From the NCBI GenBank assembly GCA_009763385.1, contig VDCT01000089.1, forward strand, positions 124,001 through 188,000: a DNA stretch of 64,000 bases. Reading direction: 5' to 3'. Each line of letters opens with the position of its first letter. Position 1 is the stretch's first letter. Made by a program: the position numbers and the translations under genes. This document shows positions 45,501 to 55,977 of the stretch, piece by piece. Under the pieces are notes generated by a model. It did no database searches. It saw only the letters and a program-made list of their open reading frames with translations, and had not been told where the DNA came from. This DNA is from Coix lacryma-jobi var. lacryma-jobi. Lineage: Eukaryota > Streptophyta > Magnoliopsida > Poales > Poaceae.

Positions 45501-48500
45501 CCCCCCCCCCCGCACCAGCCATGCGGAATCCAACGGATCTGTCCCCAGCCATGGCAGATCCGGCTCAATCCATGTGGATCCGGCTCCCCATGGCGAGGTA
45601 AGCCTCCTCTTACTTCTACTCCTCCTCTTATTAGTGATTTTGTTTCATTTGCATGCTTGTCGGCGACTGCCGTCGTACCTCACCCCGGTCGCCCTGCCAA
45701 CGCCTCCCACCATTGCTCATGGCGGTGACGACGCGCTGCCTCACCGCACAGCCAGCTCTGTGCCTTCACCCGATGATCCTACCCTCTGGATCTGCGTCTG
45801 GCCTACCATAGCTTCCCCTACACTGACAGGTTCGGATCCACCAACAGTCGTTCGTCGCTCATCCTATACAGAGTTCACCGCTCGTCAGCTGCTCATCCTA
45901 TATAGGCTCTGCATGACCTATGCTTGCATGTGTGTGCATCTAGTTCCGTCAAACCGCTCCCTCGGCCTTGCATTTCCCTATGTCAATCATTTCATTTGAC
46001 TTGATTTGTCATGGCATTCAACTAGCTTTTCAGCTTTGGTATGAATTAATTAATATTGTCATATGATTTGTGTCATCAGATCTATATACGTTTTTAAGTT
46101 GTGCCTGTGTAAAGTCGTTATATACTTTGACTTTTGTTTCAGATAATAAGGTACGAAAAAAACAATGCATAGATGAGCCACACTAATATACTAGGTGAAC
46201 TAGTGCAATTACTCGTCGTAACATGATGTCATTAAGACAACCATACAACACGCTCATCTTCCATATATGTGCATATAGCTTTGCGTTATCTTTAGTTATT
46301 TTCCATGATACTTTGCTAAATTAGTTGGCATTGAGAGCTTACCAAAGAGGAATGCAATTTATTTTCGTTGTTGTTTTTATTTTAGATGAATTCATGTGCC
46401 CACTATGTCAATTCCATAGATGAGTGAGTTGGCTGAAATGACATCCCATGGATTGTAGCTTGCTGTGTACCAAAATTTCACATAATTGTACTCTGAATTA
46501 GTATACTGGCTTTGTTCAAACTAATATATTTGCCCAATTAAAATCCCAAATCTGAAAATAGATACTATATTTTTAAGTGGGTGTGCTTGCATAGGAAACA
46601 CCTTCCCTTATGTTTGGATCTGTTGTTTTTTTACGAGGAATTACATGTCATTTCTCTTAAAGTTAATCCGGTCCATATGCTATTTATATAGAATTTATTA
46701 GGTTTTTTTACTGCTTGTCATTACAGCAATCGTGTATCTTAATGGATATACCATACATGAACTATTTTGATCCTCTTGAATGATAGCGAGTTGCTTAAAT
46801 GGCAGCATGCAGTGTACTATTTTTTTGGCACCCCAATTTATACGCTTGCTTAATTCAAAACAATAGAATAGCTAAATCAAGACTAATCAAGATACTAAAT
46901 CTGTCATGTATTCAATGATATTATGACACTATCATGCTATTATATTAGTATCTATGTATATGTCAGACTTATCAGAACTGCTTGCAGCAGGAAGCCTGTC
47001 TATATTTACTATTATTTGTAGTAGAAAATAAGCAGTAGCAACTATGTAAGTTGCTTCAAAAGCACAGCTGAGCAGGTCTTATGTGGAGTTTTTTTTTATT
47101 TCTAAGCATACACGTACATTACTGAGCTAGCTGTCCTTGTTGTATATTGTCATATTTTGTAGGCATTTTAACCGTAGTGTTTTTTATTCCTACTACATAG
47201 AAATGTAATGATGACAACTCTTTTTTTCATGCATTTACACTTAAATCTGCTATCATTTTTAATCATAGAGTTTTTAGAACCGACTAAAATTCCACTGGAG
47301 TGGTATGTAGATTCTATAAGAAATGGGGAGTGTTTTCCCCTCCATTCTCTTGGATCTCTGTAATTCCTGGTTATGGTGGCTTTAGAATAATGTGGTTGGA
47401 CTTGATTGGCTTCATCGTTCGTCCACTGTTCAGTTCTTTCCTTTTGCAAGTACTACATTTATTTCCCTCATCTGACGCATTGTGTTTCATTTACAGATCT
47501 TTTTGTGGCACGTCAAGTATGTTGTGGTTTTTTGGCACACCAGGTATGTTGTGGTTCCATTCTATACGACTATACATATTATTGATTGTTTATACTTGTT
47601 AGTGTATAGAATTTTACACACTCGTTAGTATGCCATCTAGTCATTACTACTAGTATTTGTGCTTTCCCATCATTGCTCAAAGCATTATTAAAACCATTAT
47701 CCCTTTCACTCGATCATCACAAAAGAGGTAGGCTCATAGATCATAGCTTTTTTCATCATGCCAATACAATGCCTAATCCTCACAACTACAGTGAGCCCAC
47801 ATATTTTTTATTTTAGAGCAATTTAAGCTAAATCAGTAAGCGATTTTTTCATTTTGGTTTAGCATTTTTTTATGTTCTGGCTTCAGCCTTTTCAGTGACC
47901 TACTATTGATGATGATGTCAATCCATAGTTTTTTTTGTTGTTTTTGTGAACATTTCTGGTTCAGTTATTAAGGTAACATGGCTCTATAGAAAAAATAGTT
48001 TTGATTTAATCACCTTGGTCTGCTTGAATTCATTGTGGCATAGATGTGATGCATAAACAAAAGTTTTTTGACTTAATCACTTTTGTCTTTGTTTGATATG
48101 TTTTTTTGCAAATAAACAAGGGGTTTGGGGTTGGGGTGGGGCTATGGGTTGCAAATGAACACAAACAACTATACTTGTTTTTTAAAATATAAAAATACCT
48201 ATTTAGAAAGACATTATTGTCTAATGAATGACACTAAAATTGCCTCGTAAAATGCAATCCACTACAACATTGCTGAAAATGCAGCTTTCTGTGCTTTTTT
48301 CTCGGGTTCCTGCTTAGCTTAGCTTCAGGTTCCCTACGCAGCATAAGCACATTTTGGCATTGCATGACTTAGCTCTGTTTTCTTCAAGTTTGAAGAGCAG
48401 CTTGGCATGTTCTTCCTAGCTTTCTTTATGCAGTTGCTTAGTGTTTGTATTGATTGATTTATCTTTTTTTCCTGACTACTAGCTTTTTTGAGTGCTTGAT

Positions 48501-50420
48501 AATTTTGTAGCAGCAACAACAGTTTATAGAAAAAAACAGTGTTCTAACAAATAGTTCAAGACTTTAGGTAATGTTTCTCTAAGATTTTTAGTTTACCGGC
48601 ATCAGTTCACTAGACCTTTGATGTGCTTATGTGATCATTCCTTGCTCTGAGTTAAGATTTAATTATTTTATTCACTAGCTAGCTATTGTAACTCAGCTTA
48701 CAGTCTTTTTAGTTTCACTCAGTGTTCTAAATTCATGATATACTGATATACCTTTAAGCAATTATGATTTGCATTATTATGCATCTATAATAGCAATGAT
48801 ACAATGAAATTTTGAAATAACAAGAATTGGTCAGTGACTACTATATAAATACTAGCTCAAAGTACAATTTGTTTATGTCAGTAATCAACAAATTTGTTTT
48901 TAATGAGAGAATAGGCTAAATTACGATGTACATTTAAACAAAAGAGTACATTGTCTTTTTTATAACAAGTAAGAATAAGGTAAATTGCCTATGTAGGAAC
49001 ACATTATTGCCTAATGTATGACACTAAATTGCCTAAAAAGATGCAATCTACTATAATTACTAGCAACAATGCTATTTTTAGGTCCAGTAATAGTAGCAGC
49101 TCTCAACTCATTAGGCAATAATGTGCTACTGAATTAGACAAAATAATGTTCTTCATAAAGCAATAATATTAGGTAACATTATATCATTTGGATAATCAAC
49201 AATATTAGTTTTTTTAGTTGCCCCCGCAAATGTCACCATAAATGCTAGTAGCATTTTTTGTTTCCTTTTGTGCTCTGTTGTTAGTTAAGTTTATGTTCGG
49301 TTCACGCAGCTTATCGGATCATTCCTCCAATAGCTGACTCAAGCATAACAAAACCAATTGCACTTAACCACACCTTCTAATGCATAAAGACAGCCAAAAC
49401 CAAAGAGAACTTCTCACCTAGAGTGGTGTTCCACTGAAATGTATAAGTATAATCTCAATCTTGACTTATATTACACTACGCAGTCCATTTCATTTTAGAA
49501 ATTTTAGTTCAGTATCTACATTGCATTTTCAGTTACTAAAAAGCATCTTAGTCAATAGTTACCAGCAAGTTAGTTTCGATACGGAAGCAGTTTTAGTTAG
49601 CTTATTAATCAAATGAAAATAAATAAATGCATGATCAACTCTATATGTTGTGTACTGCCGATGCAATCAAAACTGAACAAGATACAACTTCTATATATTC
49701 AGATTTTATATAGAATAATCAGTTATCTCCTACCAAGAAAGATTATTGGTGCTAAAGAATATCTTGATATCAAATGGCAACATTTTTAGCTAGATACCTT
49801 CTAATATCTCTTCCAAAATGTTGCTAATGGCTACCGACAGAACTTCAAGTACTATAAAGCATTTTTGTTTTTTTCCTGTACAACTTGTTTTACTGAATGA
49901 ATAGTCAATAGTTTATATTCTAATATTATTGTCCTTTTCTGCAGGATTCACAAACTAAATTGAGCAGAAGTTTTTTCTGTTAATGCTGAGGAGTGCAACG
50001 CTACCTTAGAATGGATTAGCTTTTTTTGTCTGTTTTTTGGGCGATACAAGATCTGTTGGATATTGCCATTTTTCCAGGGAGTTACTTGTGTTGTTCCTTG
50101 CATAATAGTGAATTTTGTTTGTAAAACTATAAAATACTTGTCAATCTTCCTGTAGATTTGCTAATAATTATGGTGAGATTTGATTAAGTAGGTACCGATA
50201 TATATGCCATCATCAGAAGTTTTTCCCGTCAATATAATGTTTTCTGGATGACTGCATGGTCATATGTTTTTTTTCATGACATGGTTTTTTAGATATAGCC
50301 CCAACTCGAAATGTGCATTTTCCAATTCAAACTTAGGTGGTTGTGATGGCTAACCAGAAATGAAAGGTGGAAGTGAGAGTTTCCTAATATGGAATGTGCG
50401 TGCAGACATCTTAACGGATG
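45501..50420. other. AT-rich region, no gene recognised
   Basis: After a GC-rich block ending at CATGGCGAG/GTAAGCC (about 45598) the sequence is AT-rich and intron-like for nearly 5 kb. Phrases such as ACATTATTGTCTAATGAATGACACTAAAATTG recur in part (near 48209 and 49001). No conserved protein, RNA or clear transposon end is seen. It may be a decayed transposon or a non-coding transcription unit. Confidence 0.35.
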
Positions 50421-51590
50421 CACGGCCGTGCATTAGTCGGTTCCTTATTTTTATCCTCCATATATAAAAATAAAACACAAAACGAGTCCATCAATTAACA
50501 GGATACGGTTTAATTGCTTTTCAGTTCAGAGCAAGTCCGCAGCAGAGAAAAGTATTCCCTTCCGTTCAGTAATCCTCGCACGTACGCTGCAGGTCTGGCA
50601 AAAATTTTCTTCCCCGACGGCCATCATCAAAAGAAAAAAAGAGAAAAATGCATCCGACAAAATTTCTCTGCCCAGACAGACGGCCATGACATCATAGGCA
50701 AAAAGAGGAAAAAAAAAACTAGCAACGTAGAGTTCAAAACAGAACGTACACAAACGACAGGATGGTGTACATACCACCATATATGGTATTAGTAGACTAA
50801 AAGTTCATTAAATTAAGTAATAAATAGTAGAAATAAAAATCCCAATCAATCCGTGAAATATCATTGTCAAAAAAAAATCCGTGAAAACATGGTCGTATGT
50901 TGTGGGCAAAAATCAGGAAAATGCACATTCAAAGTTGGATGGAAATAAACTTTTTATATATAAATATATCTTATACATTCTTTACCTATAGTATATTTTC
51001 CATTTTCTAAAAAAATACATTCTCTATCTATAATGTAAAATATGGAGGCTTTTCTTGTTATAGCAACCCACCATATATGCACATGTCAAATTAGAATAGA
51101 GGTCATAACCATGATCCTATTTCCGCCAGAAAATATACAAACAAAAATGAGAGAAGGGTTTTTCCCACCAGTTTTCATCCATCCTAATAGACAAGCCGTA
51201 TTTACTTATGTTGGGGTAAAGTGAATACCACAATTAGTATTATACCATAGAAACATTTGTGTGGTATAAAAATAAAGCTATTATATATTTATATTTTTGA
51301 TATTTGCAATGAAAAATATACATCAAATTGTTGTAATTTAATTTGATACATGCTTAATATGACATTGCTATATTATTGTAATAATTAATTTATATTATGG
51401 ATGTCATGGTTACCATAAAGTAAAGTATACCTTTTAAATTTTGTAGGAAGGGTAAACCATAAATAAATATATGTCGTTCATGTCATTTTTTATGAGCGTT
51501 TGATAGTTTTTCTCCTGTGGCAACACATGAATTTTGCTAGTAAAATAGAAGTCCTATAAGATTGTAAGTTCTATGCAATTCCATTTCCTA
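50421..51590. other. AT-rich intergenic DNA
   Basis: A 16-base perfect palindrome (ATGCACGGCCGTGCAT) lies at 50418-50433. Frames near 50514-50792 and 51042-51224 are short and unlike known proteins. Confidence 0.35.
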
Positions 51591-51595
51591 TAAGT

Positions 51596-51865
51596 GTTAT
51601 GTGAGATTCGAACTCAGCACATCTCGCCTCAGACACGTTTACCAACTGAGCTACACAACTCAAGTGATATAGTTCTGGACGTTTTCCTTTTGAATCTACT
51701 CGTGAAGGACCTTTAGCCCCGGTTGCTAACACCAACCGTCACCCTTTAGCCCCGGTTAGTATTACTAACCGGGACTAAAGATTCACCTTTAGCACCAGAC
51801 ACAAATTTTTGCCGAGACTAAAGCCTCAGTTGATAGATCATCCAAAGACCTGTTCTCTAGTAGTG
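51596..51865. mobile_element. Right arm of a CACTA-type element with tRNA-like module
   Basis: The right end CCTGTTCTCTAGTAGTG is a clean CACTA terminus (inverse CACTACTAGAGAACAGG). Inside it are CTTTAGCCCCGGTT repeats in both orientations and, on the minus strand at about 51605-51668, a tRNA-like module (GTTGTGTAGCTCAGTTGGTA then GAGTTCGAATCTCACA). Its ends can pair as an acceptor stem (GTTGTGT with ACATAAC). The left arm is missing. Confidence 0.65.
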
Positions 51866-52503
51866 TTTGTAGTAGTAATCTACCGGCAGGAAGGAAGCAT
51901 AATCTAAAATGGTCATCATCAAGTTGGGATTTCGTCTACCAAATAGTGGCAAAGTGGATTGGTAAACTTTTAGATGGATTCTCAGCTCTCAAATTGGTGA
52001 CCATTTCTTTTGTTTTCAAATCATATTGGAAGCATCTTGGCCCTTAATTTGGTTTTATCATTAACGACGACACAATTATTATTACCGACTGTGTTTTGTA
52101 GCGACATTATTACTTAGTAACGTCACAATGATGGATATTGATGGGGTACTTATGGTTTTTATGCCCGACTGATTTATTTTAATCAATTTCAAAAGGATAT
52201 GCATGAAAGCTAGCTAAAGATGAGCCTATTTAATGTGTTGTTTGGCTATTCGAATTTTCTCATTTTGCGGTACTATAAAGAGTGGTATGAACCTAAAGCA
52301 CACATTGTGAAAGTTAGCACTCATCAGTAGCTTAGATCAAAACACCCAAATCAAATGGGCGGATCATAAGCCAAACTCCTCAAGTGATTTAAGTCAGAAA
52401 AGTTTGCTTATTTTTATACATATATGCACTGAAGGGGCCTCCAGTGTGTGATAGCCATAGAATATCCACCGAAGATATATATGCAACAATCCATTATTTA
52501 GCT
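51866..52503. other. Intergenic DNA, nothing recognised
   Basis: AT-rich DNA with no gene, RNA or repeat that I can support. Confidence 0.35.
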
Positions 52504-52577
52504 TTAGGACTTGTTTGGATGCAATCTCACTTGTGTGGACTGAGGTGAATATATAGATGCATGTAAACAAGTCCTAA
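52504..52577. mobile_element. 74-bp foldback, very short MITE-like element
   Basis: The ends TTAGGACTTGTTTGGATGCA and TGCATGTAAACAAGTCCTAA are inverse-related over about 20 bases. The interior is only about 35 bases, and it also contains the pairs TCTCAC and GTGTGG. It could be a deletion remnant of a longer element. Confidence 0.5.
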
Positions 52578-52666
52578 GATATTGCATTTCTTGAGACATG
52601 ACCTGACACACGCAAGAGTTTAATTATTCCACTGGTCGTATATATATGTGTATATACACTACAGCA

Positions 52667-53250
52667 GGTCGAGGCTTTGCCGAGTGCTGGAAGCACTCGG
52701 CGAAGGCCCTTTCGCACTCGGCGAAGCCTTCGCCGAGTGCCGCACTCGGCGAAGCCTTCGCCGAGTGCCGCACTCGGCGAAGGACACTCGACGAAGAATA
52801 TAACAGCAAAGATTTCTTTGTCGAGTGCCAAATATCGGGCACTCGGCAAAGGCTTCGCCGAGTGCCAGGTCAGTACTCGGCGAAGCAAACTGGAACCGTC
52901 ACTTGACGGTCTCTTTGCCGAGTGCCTAGCGGACTGGCACTCGGCAAAGAGACCTCCTGCCGAGTGCCACGTGGGCCGACACTCGGCAAAGGGGCCCTCT
53001 TTGCCGAGTGCCACGTGTTCAGGCACTCGGCAAAGAGGGCCTCTTTGCCGAGTGCCACGTGGGCCGGCACTCGGCAAAGGTGGCCTCTTTGCCGAGTGCC
53101 ACCTGGGCCGGCTCTCGGCAAAGGGGCTTCTTTGCTGAGTGCCTTGACCTTGACACTTGGCAAAGAGGCCGACCTGGGCAAAAATTGCCCAGCTTTGCCA
53201 AGTGTCGTGGCCTCTTTGCCGAGTGTGGCACTCGGCAAAGCTGGGAAAAA
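52667..53250. repeat. CACTA subterminal repeat array (TTTGCCGAGTGCC)
   Basis: More than twenty copies of the 13-base motif TTTGCCGAGTGCC or its inverse occur, many paired into palindromes with a variable centre such as ACGTGGGCC. CACTA transposases bind repeats of this kind near the termini. Confidence 0.8.
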
Positions 53251-53399
53251 TTGAATTTTTTTTTCTGTTTTCATTTTCCTTGACAGAAAACATATCACAT
53301 ATCACACATCCATATTCCATTTCAGACAAATATCACATGCATATATATATATATATATCACACATCCATATATCACATACATATCCATTTCAAACAAAT

Positions 53400-53525
53400 A
53401 TCACACGTTCAGTCTCCATGCATCACAAGTCCGTCACAAGTTCACAAATAGCTCACAAATTTATCACAAGTCCGTCACAAGTTCACAAATCCATCACATC
53501 CATCTCACAAGTCCATCACAAATCT
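53400..53525. repeat. Short tandem repeat CACAAGTCCGTCACAAGTT
   Basis: Variants of TCACAAGTCCGTCACAAGTT and CACAAATCCATCA recur five or six times just inside the subterminal array. An (AT)n tract lies at 53338-53358. Confidence 0.6.
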
Positions 53526-53535
53526 AAGTCGACCA

Positions 53536-54621
53536 TCACTGCTCACCTTGGTGCTCAGATTGTGAAGAACCCCCACCTTGCCACGCGTCCCACGACCCGC
53601 CCGAAGGACCACCTTGCCAACCTTGCCACCCAGGCGGCGGAGGTCCAGATGGCCACCCGGTGTACCCTGACTGCGGAGGAGGGTAACCTGGCCACCCATA
53701 GGGCGTAGGAGGGCCACCGGGGAGCCACCCAGGCTGCGGAGGAGGGCCACCAGTGATGTGCAGAGTGTGCGGAGGAAGGCCAGGTTGAGGAGTCGGTGCC
53801 GAACCCTCCGACTGTGAGTGCACAAAGGAGAAGCAAATTCGTTAGCACCTGGAGGACAGTCGTAAAAGTTAAAGAAATATAAACAACCATATATACTCAC
53901 CGGAGTCTCTGTCGTAGGAGTAACAGGAGGCACAAAAGGAGTGAGCAGCGAGGGAGGCACGACAACACCTGGGATGTTCATGCTCCCAAAGAAGTGAGCT
54001 ATGTCCTGCGTCCTCTGCGCCTCCCGCTGCTGGACCGCCAGTAAGTCGCGACGATGGGCCGCCGCCTCGGCCTCGTGCATGGCCTGCAACCTCTGCATCT
54101 GGTCCACCTGGGCCTGCCTCTGGGCCTGCAAAATTCGTCCCGTAAGGTTTAAACAATGCAAAGACAAGGTATATGTGTAAAAGCAATGAACGACGAATAG
54201 AACAAGTACTTACCTGAAGTGATGCCATCATCTGCTGTGAGGTCGGCTGCCGAGGTCGTATGAGGACGGAGGAGCTCGTGTTGGCAGCTCGAATCTCAGC
54301 GAGGTTGGGAACAGAGGACGAGTCAACTGCGCTGTTGGCTATCCAGTACCGGCCGTGCTGCTTCCCTCCTCCCAGCCTCATCACCAAGTCTGTATCTAGG
54401 GGCTGGGTGGCGGGATCGAAGTCCTCCCCATGGCGCTCGCGAGCCGCAGTGGTGTACTCGGTGACCTTGGTGTAGGCGTTTGTGTTGGTGAACGCCTCGG
54501 GCCCGGCGTTTGGGTTGTACTGGGTGCTCGCGGCAGTCGCCTTGCCTTGGTGCGACAAGTGGTACGCCTTGAAAGGGAGGCACTCCTCACCACCATGCGA
54601 CTGGGACTGCGAGGAAAACAC
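53536..54621 (-). pseudogene. CACTA-encoded plant transposase-type protein, C-terminal part
   Basis: The first visible exon (54621 to about 54215) reads, over two frames, PNAGPEAFTNTNAYTKVTEY, TTAARERHGEDFDPATQPLD and LVMRLGGGKQHGRYWIANSA, then RPRQPTSQQMMASLQ. This is the conserved end of the Ptta/En/Spm transposase family of grasses. The second exon (about 54125-53900) is an arginine/glutamine coiled segment (LQAQRQAQVDQMQRLQAMHE), and the last (53823-53536) is a proline/glycine/tryptophan-rich tail (PSGPPPPGWQGWQGGP). Intron borders are plausible (CTTACC at 54213; GTGAGT at 53900). The N-terminal part and the separate catalytic transposase are missing, so the element is non-autonomous. Confidence 0.6.
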
Positions 54622-54651
54622 AGATGATTACAAGTAATGGGTAATTGAGTG

Positions 54652-55130
54652 TTAGAATAAAAAAATCAGTAGAGCATACCCATCTGATATCACATGTTGA
54701 GATGTCCAGGTTTGTAAGCATCGTACGTGACAACTTGCTCGAAACTTTCTCAAATTTTTTTCTCGGCATACGCATATGATGTAACAACATCTCGCCAAGT
54801 TTCGCGATTTTCGGAATTCATTTGCATTTTCTATAATTAAAAAACCGCCCGCACGTAATTTGGAGGCGTTGCCCCGTGAGCACGTTGATCGAAACATCAG
54901 GTCAGGTTTTGGATTTGGCCTCAACATACGGTTAAGAACAAGAATAACATTTTTTAAATCATGAAAATCCACTATGCGATGCACCCGCAGTTCAAACTTG
55001 CGTATTTCGGGAAAATTCAAGAAAAAGAAATAAAGTCAAAAAATATAACGAAAAGTTTTGAAAAACTGTCAAATTTGAACATGTTGGCCATAGTACTGTG
55101 GGGATGATCTACAAAAAATTTGGTGTCCAA
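54652..55130 (-). other. CACTA interior, decayed
   Basis: A minus-strand frame (EIRKFELRVHRIVDFHDLKN and MLRPNPKPDLMFRSTCSR) is open but I cannot assign a function. It ends where the right subterminal repeats begin. Confidence 0.35.
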
Positions 55131-55268
55131 AATAAAAAAAAAACTTTGTCGAGTGCCACATGGACTGACACTCGACAAAGAGGGGATCTTCGCCGAGTGC
55201 CAGCCACGTGGCACTCGGCAAAGAACAGCCCACGTGCTTTGCCGAGTGCCACGTGGCTGGCACTCGGC

Positions 55269-55298
55269 TGAAAGGATCAAGATGCCCAAGAGGAGGGG
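55269..55298 (-). repeat. 30-bp Sirevirus LTR edge
   Basis: TGAAAGGATCAAGATGCCCA plus AGAGG-rich sequence is the same as the start of the Sirevirus LTR at 10849. It begins exactly at the break in the CACTA repeats and is itself cut at 55299 by the Ty3/gypsy element. Confidence 0.75.
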
Positions 55299-55943
55299 TG
55301 TTGGGGATGAGGACCCTCGGCAGCGGCACCACACAGAGCGCAGGCAAAAACGACCTTCGCGTGATCCACACGTCCCCGCTCGACCCTTTTCCGCAAGGGA
55401 CTGAACCCCTCGGACCCGTTTTCTAACCCTCGCCATGGATCCGACCCCCGAGGCTTTGTTGCAATTCTCTGCAGGTTAAGACTCGACGACAACCAGACGG
55501 GTGACCCTCGCTCGCCTTGCGAGGCCACTTCGCTTGGAGCGAAGGGTTCGACGAGGCGACGGAAGGACGCTGGCTTGAGGGCAAGCGGAGCCGAAGGTCA
55601 AAAGTTTTTACGTCTGCCCCCGAAGGTGGGCAAGACAGAGTGGCGGCGCACAGAGGAAAGACTGATTAGGGTTCCCGCTGCAACCGTGTTTTTACTTCTT
55701 TGCCCCCCCTCCCTGCGTGGAGGCGGGGAATCTTTGTTGTACCCTTTCGTAATTAGTCCTGTGACCCTTGGTATTCCCTATAAATACCAAGGGGTGAACA
55801 GTGTAAGACACGATCCTTTTGGGGGGACAGAGCCATAGCAACTTTGTCTCCGTTGCCTTAACCTTCGCAATTGTTTCCGACGCTCGGTCACCTTCGCCAC
55901 CCCCCCTGCACAAGTGCGAAGGGGAGCAAGTGTGTTTCCAACA
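55299..55943 (+). repeat. Tat-element 5' LTR
   Basis: The 645-bp LTR starts TGTTGGGGATGAGG and ends CCAACA, so it has the TG...CA ends. The primer-binding site follows after two bases. It contains a TATA box at 55779-55786. Confidence 0.75.
55779..55786 (+). promoter_or_regulatory. TATA box of the Tat LTR
   Basis: TATAAATA lies within CCTATAAATACCAAGGGG, about 160 bases before the LTR end. Transcription would start near 55810. Confidence 0.65.
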
Positions 55944-55945
55944 GT

Positions 55946-55963
55946 TTGGCACCGTCTGTGGGG
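55946..55963 (+). other. Primer-binding site of the Tat element
   Basis: TTTGGCACCGTCTGTGGGG starts just after the LTR and has the TGGC(A/G)CCGT form common in Tat and Athila elements. I could not assign the priming tRNA with certainty. Confidence 0.6.
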
Positions 55964-55977
55964 ATCGAAAGTTCGTG

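Larger units (their letters stand above)
52657..55268 (-). mobile_element. CACTA (En/Spm) element, right end truncated
   Basis: The left terminus CACTACAGCAGGTCGAGG is followed by about 580 bp of subterminal repeats built from TTTGCCGAGTGCC and its inverse. The middle holds a decayed minus-strand gene (listed separately). From 55140 the same repeats return in the other direction, so the right end was close, but at 55269 a Sirevirus LTR begins. The true right terminus is either deleted or lies beyond the window, on the far side of the nested insertions. Confidence 0.8.

Noticed and set aside
45196..45999. 267-codon plus-strand frame as a protein gene
   Set aside because: It runs through C-rich tandem repeats, is proline/serine-rich and matches no family. 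The opposite strand is equally open, which points to composition rather than coding.
52677..53329. Frames on both strands with repeated SAKRPLCRVP or LPSATWAGTRQR units
   Set aside because: They are translations of the TTTGCCGAGTGCC subterminal repeats of the CACTA element.
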